Shown here piece after piece: positions 8,883 to 18,345 of a DNA stretch of 64,000 nucleotides. The translations under genes and the position numbers were made by a program. Each line of letters starts with the position of its first letter. The stretch's first letter is position 1. Source of the stretch: Hymenobacter sp. 5317J-9 (GTDB lineage Bacteria > Bacteroidota > Bacteroidia > Cytophagales > Hymenobacteraceae); NCBI RefSeq assembly GCF_022921075.1, contig NZ_CP095051.1:17101-81100 (forward strand), in the 5' to 3' direction. The notes beneath the pieces were generated by a model, which was not told the origin of the DNA, searched no databases, and was given only the letters and a program-made list of their open reading frames with translations.

Positions 8883-9940
8883 ATGTTTTCAGATTTCCCC
8901 AACTTACACCCCTGGTCGTGCACGTCCCCATCGTGCTCATCCTGTTGGGGGCAGCCCTGCAAGTGGTTCTGGTTTTCAAAGACTGGGAGCAGGTTCGCTG
9001 GGGCACCCTGCTGATACTGGCCGGCGGTTTTGCGGGGGCGCTGGCCGCCAGCACCACGTTTCACGCCATGCCCACGGGCCTGGCTCCCCGGGCGGCGGCC
9101 GTGTTTGCTGCCCACGAGAAGTTTGCGGGCTACACGCTGTGGCTCTCGGGCATCACGCTGCTGCTGCGCGGCATTGGGCAGTTCTTCCAGATTCAGCGCC
9201 GCGCCTATGAAATCCTGGTGCTCGGGTTTGCGTTGGCGGCGGCCGGCGTGCTGTCGGTGGCCGGCCACCGGGGCGCGCAACTGGTGTACGTGGAGGGAGT
9301 AGGGCCGCAGGGCCACCTGGTGTCGAAACATCACGGCCACGACGACGAGGCGGGCGCAATGCCCGGCATGGAGATGGAAGCCGGCGGCCACAACGACAAA
9401 GCAGGGGCGGATGAACATGCCGAAAAAGGGGCGTCCGGGCAGCAGCTCCCGGCTGAAAAGCCCCACTCGGCCGACATGCCGGGCATGGACATGAGCAGCC
9501 CGAAGCCAGCCAGCCCGGCGCGCCCGGCGGCCAAGCCGGGGGCCATGGCTGACATGACCGGTATGAAGATGCCCGCCGCCAACACGTCGCAAAAGATGCC
9601 GCCAGGCATGAAAATGAACCGTTCGGCCAGCCCGAACCAGCGGAAGGAAATGCCCGGCATGGCCCCTATGCCCGGCATGAAGAGCCAGTCGGCGGGGGCG
9701 AAAAAGCCCGGCAAGGCGCAAGCAGGAATGGAGGGAATGGCGGATATGCCAGGCATGAAAATGCCCGCCGCGCAGCCCGCGCCGGCCCCGGGCAACATGG
9801 CTGATATGCCCGGCATGGAAAAGGGCCAGGCCAAGCCCGCAATGGGCAATATGCCCGGCATGTCGATGCCCAACCCCCTAGACAAGTTCCGCTTCAAGGA
9901 CAACAACCCGGCCCGGAACCAACCGACGCCCAAGCAATAG
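8883..9940 (+). CDS. Membrane protein (DUF2231-like) with Met-rich MPGM tail; frameshift near the start
   Basis: ATG 8883 opens MFSDFPNLHP and then loses frame. Adding one C to the CCCC run at 8909-8912 joins it to LVVHVPIVLILLGAALQVV, the main frame open to 9940. The restored start, HPLVVHVPIVL, matches the HPLVVHFPIAL opening of DUF2231-type membrane proteins. Four hydrophobic helices occupy the first ~135 residues, followed by a long periplasmic tail (~200 residues) with seven MPGM motifs and many Met, His and Asp residues. Met-rich tails like this bind Cu(I) or Ag(I). The following oxidase also begins with MPGM after its signal peptide, and the two genes are 4 bp apart. Without the correction a GTG at 8918 would have to serve as start. 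Confidence 0.75.
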
Positions 9941-9944
9941 CGCC

Positions 9945-12395
9945 ATGAGAGTTCTGATTTTACTTACCCTGCTACTTTCTACCCTCGGGGCCGGGGCGCA
10001 GTCGATGCCCGGCATGGCCATGCCCAAGCCGCAGGAACCCTACCTCACCCAATCGGCCCCGCCGGCGGAGCAGGCGCGGGGCACCATCGTCACGCCCCGG
10101 ACGAGCTACGTCGGCAAGCGGGTTGAATACGACCTGTACGTGGAAGACCGTATGGTCAATTTCACCGGCAAAATGCGCCACGCCATTGGCATCAACGGCC
10201 AGATTCCGGCCCCTACCCTGCGCTTCAACGAGGGCGACACTGCCGTTATCCGGGTTCACAACCAGATGGCGATGGAAACCTCCGTGCACTGGCACGGCCT
10301 ACTGGTGCCCAATCAATATGATGGGGTGCCTTATCTGACGACAGACCCCATCAAGGCCGGGGCCGTGCACACCTACACCTTCCCGCTGCGGCAGAGCGGC
10401 ACCTACTGGTACCACTCCCACACCATGCTCCAGGAGCAGGCCGGGCTCTACGGCTCCATCGTGGTGCAGCCCCAGGAAATCCAGTATCAGCTAAAAGAGT
10501 ACGTGCTGGTGCTCTCCGACTGGACCGACCACCGTCCCAAAGAAGTGCTGCGCTACCTCAAGCGGGCCGGCGAGTGGTTTGCCGTGCAGAAAGGCGCGAC
10601 CCAGAGCTACGGCGAGGCCCTGGCCGCCGGCTACTTCAAGGACAAGCTCAAGCAGGAATGGCAGCGGATGCCGGCCATGGACGTGGCCGACGTGTTCTAC
10701 AACAAGTTCCTGATGAACGGACAGGAGCTGAGCTACTTCAAAGATGCCCAGCCCGGCGAGGTGGTACGCCTGCGCATCATCAACGGCAGCGCCTCATCCT
10801 ACTTCAAGATACAGTATGCCGGCGGGCCGATGCAGGTCATCGCCGCCGATGGCATCAACGTGGAGCCCTTCCCGACCAGCAAGCTCGAAATTGCCACCGC
10901 CGAAACCTACGACCTGCTCATCACCGTGCCCGCGATGGGCGCGGCCGAGCTGCGGGCCACCTCCTCCGACGTGACGGGCTACACCTCCGGCTACTTCGGG
11001 CAGGGCGAGCCCATGCGCACCCCTGACCTGCCCAAGCTCAACTACTTCCAGATGACGCGGGAGATGAACAGCATGGGCAACATGACCGGCATGAGCATGG
11101 GCGGGGCCGGCCAGATGAGCCCGAAAGGCGCTTCGTCTCCGGCCGGCGGTGCCATGAAAGGCATGGACATGAGCGGCGGCCAGGCCACGAAAACGCCCGC
11201 CCCGCAAGGTGCGGGCACTATGGCGGGCATGGACATGCAGCAGGGCACCGCGCCGGCCACCTCCACGGCCCCGCCCCGCAACCGCCCGATGAACCAGCAG
11301 GAAAAGGGCGGCATGGGCATGGGCAGCCTGCAGGATTCGGGCAGTATGGGCGGCATGGATATGGGCGGGATGGCCATGGGCGGAATGAGCGGCGACTTCA
11401 ACTATAACCAGCTGCGCGCCCTGCACCCCACCACCCTGGACTCCACGAAGCAGTGGCGGGAAATCCACCTCACCCTGACCGGCAACATGCTGCGCTACGT
11501 CTGGTCGTTCGACAACAAAACCTTGTCCGAGTCCGACAACATTCCCATCCGCAGGGGCGAAAACGTGCGCATGGTCTTCCAGAATATGACCATGATGCGC
11601 CACCCGCTGCACCTGCACGGGCACTTCTTTCGCCTCGTTAACTCGCAGGGCGCGTACTCGCCCATGAAGCACACCTTTGACATTCAGTCGATGGGCAAGG
11701 TCACCATTGAGTTCGACGCCAACGAGGACCAGGACTGGTTTTTCCACTGCCACACCCTCTACCACATGATGTCGGGCATGGCCCGCGTCATCAGCTACGA
11801 GGGCAGCCCCCAGAACGAGTACGCCCGCACGGGCTACCGTCACCTCAAGCGCGAAGACAACAAGCTCTACCCCTGGGCCGACTTGGCGGTGCACTCGCAG
11901 GGCAGCTTTCTGGAAGCCAACCTCTCCAACAACAAGAACGCCCTCGAATTTGAGGGCCGGGTAAACTACCAGGGCAACTACGAAACCGAAACCCACCTGC
12001 TACGCTATCTCGACAAGCGGCAGTTCCTGGCCGCCTTCGTGGGCTACGACCTGCGCGACAACAAAACCCTGCGCTCGGCCTCCGACAGCGAGGGTGGCAA
12101 CCGCCGCACCGAAGACAATAACCGCAACTTCCGCCGCCAGGCCGAGGTCGGGGTTTACTATATGTTGCCCCTGCTCGTGCGCGCCGAGCTGCGCACCGAC
12201 CTCACCGGTCAGCTGCGGGCGCAGTTGGAGCGTCGCGACCTGCCCCTGAGCAACAACGTCTTCATGGACATCCGGGCCAATACGGACCGGGAGTTTACCC
12301 TCGGCTTCCGCTACATGGTCAGCAAGTACGCCTCGCTCAGCACCAATTACGACAACCAGTACGGTTGGGGCGCGGGCCTCACCTTCCACTACTAA
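9945..12395 (+). CDS. Multicopper oxidase (CopA-like) fused to a C-terminal barrel-like domain
   Basis: 816 residues. Signal peptide (MRVLILLTLLLSTLGAGAQ) then SMPGM. The copper ligands of a three-domain multicopper oxidase are all present: HWHG (~residue 104), YHSHTMLQEQAGLYG (~150), HPLHLHGHFF (~548) and FHCHTLYHMMSGM (~598). Before the last pair is a Met/Gly-rich insert (~365-485: MGGMDMGGMAMGG and similar), a copper-binding feature. After residue ~625 a further ~190 residues alternate like outer-membrane beta strands and end GAGLTFHY, resembling CopB/PcoB barrels. So copper oxidation and an outer-membrane module seem joined in one chain. The role is periplasmic Cu(I) oxidation and detoxification. 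Confidence 0.92.
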   Translation: MRVLILLTLLLSTLGAGAQSMPGMAMPKPQEPYLTQSAPPAEQARGTIVTPRTSYVGKRVEYDLYVEDRMVNFTGKMRHAIGINGQIPAPTLRFNEGDTAVIRVHNQMAMETSVHWHGLLVPNQYDGVPYLTTDPIKAGAVHTYTFPLRQSGTYWYHSHTMLQEQAGLYGSIVVQPQEIQYQLKEYVLVLSDWTDHRPKEVLRYLKRAGEWFAVQKGATQSYGEALAAGYFKDKLKQEWQRMPAMDVADVFYNKFLMNGQELSYFKDAQPGEVVRLRIINGSASSYFKIQYAGGPMQVIAADGINVEPFPTSKLEIATAETYDLLITVPAMGAAELRATSSDVTGYTSGYFGQGEPMRTPDLPKLNYFQMTREMNSMGNMTGMSMGGAGQMSPKGASSPAGGAMKGMDMSGGQATKTPAPQGAGTMAGMDMQQGTAPATSTAPPRNRPMNQQEKGGMGMGSLQDSGSMGGMDMGGMAMGGMSGDFNYNQLRALHPTTLDSTKQWREIHLTLTGNMLRYVWSFDNKTLSESDNIPIRRGENVRMVFQNMTMMRHPLHLHGHFFRLVNSQGAYSPMKHTFDIQSMGKVTIEFDANEDQDWFFHCHTLYHMMSGMARVISYEGSPQNEYARTGYRHLKREDNKLYPWADLAVHSQGSFLEANLSNNKNALEFEGRVNYQGNYETETHLLRYLDKRQFLAAFVGYDLRDNKTLRSASDSEGGNRRTEDNNRNFRRQAEVGVYYMLPLLVRAELRTDLTGQLRAQLERRDLPLSNNVFMDIRANTDREFTLGFRYMVSKYASLSTNYDNQYGWGAGLTFHY

Positions 12396-12415
12396 CGGCA
12401 GCTTGAAGGTAAGTA

Positions 12416-13189
12416 ATGCCCCTATTGCCTGTTTTTCGCGTTATTCTATCCACTGCCGCCAGTTTGGCCCTGGTATTGGCCGGTTGCCGCTCGTCTGTTG
12501 TAGTCCCGAAGTTTCCCGCTACCGCCGGATACCGTCTCCCGCTACCAGCACAGCATTTCGATACGGCAACGACCGTCACCGCCCACGCTTGGCTCACCAC
12601 CCCGCAGCAGCCGGTAGCTACGAAAGTGCGGCCCCGGGTCGTGGGCACCCGGGACCACGCGCCCGGAGCGAAACAGGAGCCAGCGGGGAAGCTGAGCAGC
12701 AGGTATGCCAAAGCAATAGCCCACGATACCACAGCCCGCTTTACCCAGCCCACTGCCCCGCGCCAGCCACGCAAGCCGTTCAAATTATTTAGCGCCCAAA
12801 CGCTGGTGCACTACAGCCTGCACTTTGCTTTCCCGGCCGTGCTGGCGCTGGTGTTTTTTCCCTTGATGTGGCAAACGGCTTACCTGATAATGGTGGCCAC
12901 GATGCTCATTGACCTGGACCACCTGCTGGCCAAACCCATCTTCGAACCACGGCGCTGCAGCATCGGGTATCATCCGCTGCACTCATTCTACGTCCTACCG
13001 GTGTACGTCTTGCTGCTCCTGCTGCCAGCGACGCAAATTGTCGCCGTGGGCATCCTGTTTCACCTGCTCACGGATACGGTGGATTGCCTATGGAGCTTCC
13101 GCCACTGCCATGAGTGCTACCTCAACTCCCGTATTTACGCCCTGCGCAATTGGCTGCGGAAGCCCCTGAGCCGCGAGGGAATCGATTAA
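12416..13189 (+). CDS. DUF6122 family membrane protein with lipoprotein-like N-terminus
   Basis: 257 residues, 20 bp after the oxidase stop. The C-terminal ~135 residues (from LVHYSLHFAFPAVLALVFF) match DUF6122, a four-helix membrane family with conserved ATMLIDLDHLLAKPIF, RCSIGYHPLHS and HLLTDTVDCLW; the Asp and His clusters suggest a metal or active site within the membrane. The first ~120 residues are extra: a hydrophobic leader with a lipobox-like LVLAGC, then a low-complexity Thr/Pro/Arg stretch, as if a lipoprotein start had been joined to DUF6122. Function of the family is unknown. Confidence 0.75.
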   Translation: MPLLPVFRVILSTAASLALVLAGCRSSVVVPKFPATAGYRLPLPAQHFDTATTVTAHAWLTTPQQPVATKVRPRVVGTRDHAPGAKQEPAGKLSSRYAKAIAHDTTARFTQPTAPRQPRKPFKLFSAQTLVHYSLHFAFPAVLALVFFPLMWQTAYLIMVATMLIDLDHLLAKPIFEPRRCSIGYHPLHSFYVLPVYVLLLLLPATQIVAVGILFHLLTDTVDCLWSFRHCHECYLNSRIYALRNWLRKPLSREGID

Positions 13190-13190
13190 C

Positions 13191-14113
13191 CTACTTACAG
13201 GCTTTCACCAGGGCCGTCACACTGAGGGTGGCCGTGGCATCAGCCCGAAAATTGTCATTGTTTACGCACACGTAAAGTCGGCGAGTTCCCGGCGGCAGGG
13301 TAATCGGCCGGGTTTCCTGGGGCGTATTACTGGCCGAACGCAGGCAGGCATTGGGAATGGTAATCGAGCCCTGCGAGGCTAGGAACTGCTGCACCGCCGC
13401 CGGGTCGAGGGTGATGTACCACCGGCATTTGGTGCTAACGGTGGGCGCGGGGCCGGTGTTCTGCTTGGAAAGAGTCGAAGCCACCATGGACAGCAACGCC
13501 ACAGTGCCCGTGGCAGGGTTACTGAAGGCGCTGGCCAGCCCGATGGCCGTTGACCAGGAGGGCGGTGTTTCCCCGTCCCGGATATCCAGCTTATACACAA
13601 TGCCGGCCGTTCCTTCCGGCACATCTACTTCAAACACCTTGCGACTTAAGTGCACACAGGTGCTGCAATGAATAGTGGCGTTGCTGAGTGGGAGAGCATC
13701 CACCGTTTTATACGTGCATTTTATCTCCCGGCCGTTGGGCTGCCAGCTCCGAAAGTCAGCTTGCTGCTCTCCATTTATATACGTGCCGCGAAAGCTCAAC
13801 TGGCCGTTCTCGTGCCAGCCGCAGCAGAGGCCCATCGGTCTGTCGGGCCTTTCGCTGGCCATCTTGCCCTCCCACTGCTTTTTCCAGGAAGGATAGAAGT
13901 AGTCGCGCACGGTGCCCACCGTCTTGCCAGCTGCATCATGTCGGGCAATGCGGGCGTAGGAAACCTCCTCCAGCGTTTCGGTCCGTTCCCAGTCCCGGTC
14001 AAAGTACACGGTATCGGCGGGGGCAAGCTTACGGCCGCCGGCTTGAGCCGCTGGGCCAGCAAGGGTAGACTTATTAAGAGGAGGAGTACGCAAAAGGAGT
14101 AGCGTTTTACCAT
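13191..14113 (-). CDS. Hypothetical secreted protein, probable frameshift after the signal peptide
   Basis: The main frame (13191 to about 14020) encodes ~275 residues with ADTVYFDRDWERTETLEEV near the start, a toxin_MORN-like segment (GWHENGQLSFRGTYINGEQ) and a Cys-containing C-terminal half. On its own it has no sensible N-terminus. Another frame opens at ATG 14113 with an excellent signal peptide (MVKRYSFCVLLLLISLPLLAQ). Adding one G to the + strand run at 14019-14023 joins the two as SLPPADTVYFD. The protein is thus probably secreted and about 307 residues. A small number of MORN-like motifs is common in Bacteroidota surface proteins; function unknown. It converges on the copper module. 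Confidence 0.6.
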
Positions 14114-14343
14114 AAAGGGAAAGAAAGTGTGATAAGCAGAAGTGCGGATGGTAAATATAACTAGATGCTGACAATTGCCTGATTCCCAAACAGAAGGAAG
14201 CTACTCAACCAAGTAGTCCCTTTTCTGGATACATCGGACTTCGCTACCTGAAATTCTTAGTCCGTAGCGCCGGACCGTGACCATGCTAACGTGACCATGC
14301 TGATAAGAAAAGCATATATGCCCAGTGCTCTCTATCATACATG

Positions 14344-16305
14344 TTACAAACCTTTGTAATAAGGAATCAACGGCGGATTTTCATCACTACCCGGCATCAT
14401 GTGCCGCACGGAGAAAGCTAGAGGTGACGTCTCATCACGAACGATAAATTCTTTGTCAATTAGTATGGCCTGCGTGCCTTGCAGTTCTGCTTCCAGCAGG
14501 TCATACACCAACGCGTGAAAACCCTCAAACTGCGCCTTATTTTCACGTTCACTGATGTTCTTCATTGGCGAATCAATGATGAGCAGCGACGGCAGCATAG
14601 CACCCACTTCGGTGGCTAGGCGGTGAATAGCCAAAGCAAAACACGCCTTGAAAAGCGTTTTTTTTCCGCCGCTGCTTAGGTTGGCAAACGACATGACGGT
14701 TACATCACCGGTAGAAGCTTCCGTCACTTCCGGCAAAAAGGTCTTGGTATTGATTTTAACAGTGTTTTCAACCGAAACACCCGGCATCTGGGCCCGAACC
14801 AAGCAGTCAAGAAAGTAGGCTTCCAGCTTGTGCAAATTGCCCATGTCTGCTTCGGCACCGATGCGAGCCGCTTCTAGTCGGCGTCGCAACGTGATTTCTT
14901 GCCCTTGTAGCTCGTCAGCCTGCCGAAATAGCTCTTGCACTTTTCGCGGCAACAACACCAACCGGCGCAAATCATTAATTTGCTGAACTATTTCAGCGGC
15001 CCGCCGCTCCAGCACCAACGCGGTGGATAAGTAGGCCGAGTCGTAGTTGCGCATGAGTTGCGTCAGAGAATTGTCGACCGCCTCCCGGTCGCGGGCCAAC
15101 TCCCTCGCCCGGCGACGCAGGCGTGCTAGTTGGTCTTCGTGCCGCGCAATGGAATCGTCCAGCTCGCCGATGCGCGCTTTGCTGTCGCTGGCTATGACAG
15201 CCGGGTCCAAGTTGGCGCCGCCCTCTGTGGGCTCTTCTTGGCCACACACCGGGCAGTCATGGGCGGGACGCTCGGGCAAGGTTTGCGTGCACCGCGGACA
15301 CGCTTCGAAGGCCACGCCACCAAGAACCGCCCTAGCGGCGGCTACCCGCTGCACTTTTAGGCCGAGCGTCAAAATCTCGTTTTTGTGGCGGCGGTCCTGG
15401 TCTATGGTGCGCAAAATCTGTGGTTCGGCTTCTTCGAGGGCCACCATTTCTTCCGTCAGGGCGCGGGCCTTCTGCCGCAAGCTGTCGGTGCCGTGCGGAA
15501 TTTGCAGGTGCTGGGCCCGCAAATCGGTCAGCTTTTGTGAGACGTCGGCTGCTTCGGCCTCAAACACGCCCACCTTGGCTTGAATCTCTTCTTCAGAAGC
15601 CACATCGGCTTCGATTAAGCTTTCTTTAAGGGACTTAGCAGCCCCTTGCAATTGTTGCCGGCGGGCGTAGAGTTCCTGCAGTTCAGATTCGAGTTCAGCT
15701 ACCTGTTCCTGATGGAACCCAAGGATAAAGCGCAGAACATCTAAGCTTTTGAGGCGCTTGAACGGGTCGCCGCCGTCGAGTTGAAAGAAATTGCTGTCAA
15801 ACCCGTCCTGGTCCAAGTAGCAAAACCACAGCAGGTCCCGCAAACTCAGGCGTGACAACTCCGAATCTTCTTTCAGCTTGCTGCGGCGCACCCGCGGTGG
15901 CCGAATGCCCGCTAAGTAGAACAGCAGGTCGGACAGTACTTCCACTTCCGTTCCGGGAATCAACGGCCCGCCTGTGCCTGCTTTTCGCGCGGGCAGAATC
16001 AGGTCGAAGTTTCCTTGCTCATCGCGCCAGCTGCACACCACGTATTCACTGTCTCGTTGCCTTTCCAGCGCCAGTGGCTTTTCATTAACAAACAGGCTAA
16101 GCGTGGCCGTAGTAAACTCGCTTTGCAAAGCCGGAGACAAATCGAATTTCCCTCCTAAGCAGTAATCAATCAGGCGCGCGATGCTGGATTTACCTGCTCC
16201 CATCTGCCCATAAAAATACGTCACGTCCTCAAAGGGCAGCTCTTCCGTGGCGGCGGTGAAAACCAGCGTCAACTTCGCCAAGCGAATGTGCATCGGGTAG
16301 CTCAT
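14344..16305 (-). CDS. lmuB: Lamassu-type SMC-like ATPase (LmuB)
   Basis: 653 residues from ATG 16305, which overlaps the stop of the gene before it as ATGA. The Walker A loop is GQMGAGKSS (residues ~33-41). A long coiled coil follows (~190-470), interrupted at the hinge by two Cys pairs (CPRC and CPVC), a zinc-hook-like element. The ABC signature LSSGGKK and Walker B LLIIDSP lie near the C-terminus, with IDKE after. This is the SMC/Rad50-like ATPase of Lamassu (ABC three-component) defence operons, thought to sense invading DNA and release the nuclease partner. It is the last gene of a tightly overlapping trio. Confidence 0.85.
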   Translation of the reverse strand: MSYPMHIRLAKLTLVFTAATEELPFEDVTYFYGQMGAGKSSIARLIDYCLGGKFDLSPALQSEFTTATLSLFVNEKPLALERQRDSEYVVCSWRDEQGNFDLILPARKAGTGGPLIPGTEVEVLSDLLFYLAGIRPPRVRRSKLKEDSELSRLSLRDLLWFCYLDQDGFDSNFFQLDGGDPFKRLKSLDVLRFILGFHQEQVAELESELQELYARRQQLQGAAKSLKESLIEADVASEEEIQAKVGVFEAEAADVSQKLTDLRAQHLQIPHGTDSLRQKARALTEEMVALEEAEPQILRTIDQDRRHKNEILTLGLKVQRVAAARAVLGGVAFEACPRCTQTLPERPAHDCPVCGQEEPTEGGANLDPAVIASDSKARIGELDDSIARHEDQLARLRRRARELARDREAVDNSLTQLMRNYDSAYLSTALVLERRAAEIVQQINDLRRLVLLPRKVQELFRQADELQGQEITLRRRLEAARIGAEADMGNLHKLEAYFLDCLVRAQMPGVSVENTVKINTKTFLPEVTEASTGDVTVMSFANLSSGGKKTLFKACFALAIHRLATEVGAMLPSLLIIDSPMKNISERENKAQFEGFHALVYDLLEAELQGTQAILIDKEFIVRDETSPLAFSVRHMMPGSDENPPLIPYYKGL

Positions 16306-16856
16306 AGGGCTATGTTTTCTCCCCACTTCATGTCAATGATTTCGGGGAATACTTCGTAAATCAGGTTTTTCAGCGCCGTCGCGGGCATGGAGCCGACAGT
16401 ACGATAAATCAAGCTGCTGCGCTCCTGCATATCCGCAAAAGCGGGCGATTCGCTTAGGGTGGCGACCACCCGGCGGCCGGCATCGGTTAAATCGATGTGC
16501 ACGGTGTGTCCTTTTACATAGGAAACCACTAATCCTTTGGCTACCAGTAATCCTATCCAGCGTCGATAGCGGGTGTCCCACGGGCCGTAGCGGAAGCGCA
16601 CCATTTTTGACTCAATCGACGTGCGCTCGTGTGGTTGAATGTTGGCTTTGGTTGCGTTTTTGTTTTTGAATTTCAGCAATCGCTCAAGGCAGTTCGGGTA
16701 CCGCAGCAGAAAGTCCAGCTTGGCCAGTTTCATGATGCCGGCCATGGTGCTGCCGCTGCGCTGGTCCGACTGGCCCAGCAGCAAGAGCAGCCGCGCCAAG
16801 TGCAGCTCATCGGCGTTTTCGGTGGCCGCCACCGCCTTGATTAATCGGAAGCTCAT
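16302..16856 (-). CDS. lmuC: Lamassu middle component (LmuC-like)
   Basis: 184 residues, joined to both neighbours by 4-bp ATGA overlaps. The sequence is helical and basic, with a winged-helix-like stretch (RYRRWIGLLVAKGLVVSYV..TVHIDLTDAGRRVV). No catalytic motif is visible. Size, position between the nuclease and the ATPase, and overlapping translation match the small third subunit of Lamassu operons, which bridges ATPase and effector. The assignment rests on context more than on direct sequence recognition. Confidence 0.72.
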   Translation of the reverse strand: MSFRLIKAVAATENADELHLARLLLLLGQSDQRSGSTMAGIMKLAKLDFLLRYPNCLERLLKFKNKNATKANIQPHERTSIESKMVRFRYGPWDTRYRRWIGLLVAKGLVVSYVKGHTVHIDLTDAGRRVVATLSESPAFADMQERSSLIYRTVGSMPATALKNLIYEVFPEIIDMKWGENIAL

Positions 16857-18136
16857 GCCACGTGAAGGTTAAATTTATCACTCCACCACACGGTGCACTG
16901 TTCAGTCAGCAAACCGGCAATGCCCACTAAGCACTCATACGGCTCGTTGTCCACTTTACGCGGCGTGTTTTCGGCAATTGCTTTCAACCGCTGAAAAACG
17001 CTCACCAACATGGCTGGCCCATAGGGTGCGGTGGGAGAGACGCGGCTGATTTGGGCCACGAGTTGGGCCTCCGTGCATTCCGCTTGAACGACGCCCTCCA
17101 ACTGTTTCAGGAATCCGTCGAAGGTATCCGGACCGGCGTGCGCCAGCGCCATGAGCCGTGCTTCGGTGTCCAGCGTTCGGCGTTCCATCAGGGGCAGTTG
17201 GTCAACTAGGCCTCCTTGCACAAATTTCTTTCGCAGGATGTCGCGCTGTGTTCCAGACTCCCCAATGGCCAAGGTAACGTCTCCTGTCTGATACCGGAAG
17301 ACCATGCCTGACGATTGCCCCACGCAGGCGGCCACTACGGATACGGACACGCGCTTGGCCAGCAGCCGCGGGTTCGCTTGCCCTGCCACGTGGGGAAGGT
17401 GCTGGCGTGGGTCCTCAATCAGCAACGAAGAAGCACCGTAAACCTTTTGAATCAGTTCGTCCCGCACTGCGTTCAGCTCGGCCGCTGGCATGAGTTTGCA
17501 ATCTTTTAGTTTCGGTAGGTGAATGTGCGCCACCTCCGAATCAAAGTGGTCCCGGTTGGGGCCCTTCACCAGTTCCATTCGCTTCAGGACCGCAAACAGT
17601 ACTTCGACATCACAGCCGAAGTCGGCAGCCATTGCAGTCAGCACCTCCGCAAAGGCTCCCCCGACTTCACCCGCATTGTTGTAACCTACTATCACCTTTA
17701 GAAAGGTGCGGGGGCTAGTTTTCAGCTTCTTAATATCGCTCACACCAAGCCCTACCGTCAAAAACTCGGCATTAGATACGATGACGAACCGATTAATATT
17801 GGCCCCAAACTGATTGTGTAAATCCACAAACCGCTTTAAGCTGTGACGTATGGGCTCTTCGGTAAGCGTCCAGTCGCCTATCTCTGGGCGACGGGTTTTG
17901 ACCTGATAAGCATCGTAAGTGCCGTCTGAGCGCTCGGCCAGCAAGTCCTCGTGGTGCTCGCACCAGATGGCTTCATAAGGATTGAGGCCAGTAGCAGCAG
18001 CTATCAGCAGAATGGAACCGTAAGCGTGCTGGTACCGAAAATTGCGCTGCGTTTCATCGCCGGGGTCGCCGATAGCCGCCACGTCGGCTGGATTTGGTAG
18101 CGCAGGGGTAGAAGTAGGTTGTAGTTTTTTCCCCAT
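16853..18136 (-). CDS. lmuA: Lamassu effector with Cap4/DUF4297 nuclease domain (LmuA)
   Basis: 427 residues. Residues ~25-215 are a DUF4297 (Cap4-like) PD-(D/E)xK nuclease: DETQRNFRYQHAYG, AIWCEHHEDLL, then YDAYQVKTR, in which the Glu/Asp and the Gln-Val-Lys form the expected active site. The C-terminal half is unassigned and may be the region held by the ATPase complex. In characterised Lamassu systems the effector degrades DNA when the ATPase detects phage or plasmid DNA, causing abortive infection or plasmid loss. First gene of the operon; start ATG 18136 gives MGKKLQPTS. The gene diverges from a recombinase, suggesting arrival with a mobile island. Confidence 0.87.
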   Translation of the reverse strand: MGKKLQPTSTPALPNPADVAAIGDPGDETQRNFRYQHAYGSILLIAAATGLNPYEAIWCEHHEDLLAERSDGTYDAYQVKTRRPEIGDWTLTEEPIRHSLKRFVDLHNQFGANINRFVIVSNAEFLTVGLGVSDIKKLKTSPRTFLKVIVGYNNAGEVGGAFAEVLTAMAADFGCDVEVLFAVLKRMELVKGPNRDHFDSEVAHIHLPKLKDCKLMPAAELNAVRDELIQKVYGASSLLIEDPRQHLPHVAGQANPRLLAKRVSVSVVAACVGQSSGMVFRYQTGDVTLAIGESGTQRDILRKKFVQGGLVDQLPLMERRTLDTEARLMALAHAGPDTFDGFLKQLEGVVQAECTEAQLVAQISRVSPTAPYGPAMLVSVFQRLKAIAENTPRKVDNEPYECLVGIAGLLTEQCTVWWSDKFNLHVA

Positions 18137-18261
18137 AAGCGGGAATGATGCACTATTAGGGTATCAAGTAACGGCTGAAATACGGATAAATTTTTTAATG
18201 CTGGGGTTAACTCCATTGCGTCGCTAGTTCAGGCTCGTTGCAAAGCCAGTGTATAAGGCCT

Positions 18262-18278
18262 GATAAGCTTTACTTATC
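18262..18278. promoter_or_regulatory. GATAAG inverted repeat between Lamassu operon and recombinase
   Basis: GATAAG (18262-18267), five bases, CTTATC (18273-18278), in the 209-bp divergent gap. A CCTTATC copy follows at ~18282. It could be a recombinase arm site or an operator; nothing more can be said. Confidence 0.35.
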
Positions 18279-18345
18279 GTTCCTTATCTTGCAAGCGCAA
18301 AGCTGGCCGGTTTCGAGCGTTTTACTCCTTACTATATAGGTTGCC

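Noticed and set aside
9331..9933. Leftward frame with repeated MPGI
   Set aside because: It mirrors the MPGM repeats of the real + strand gene.
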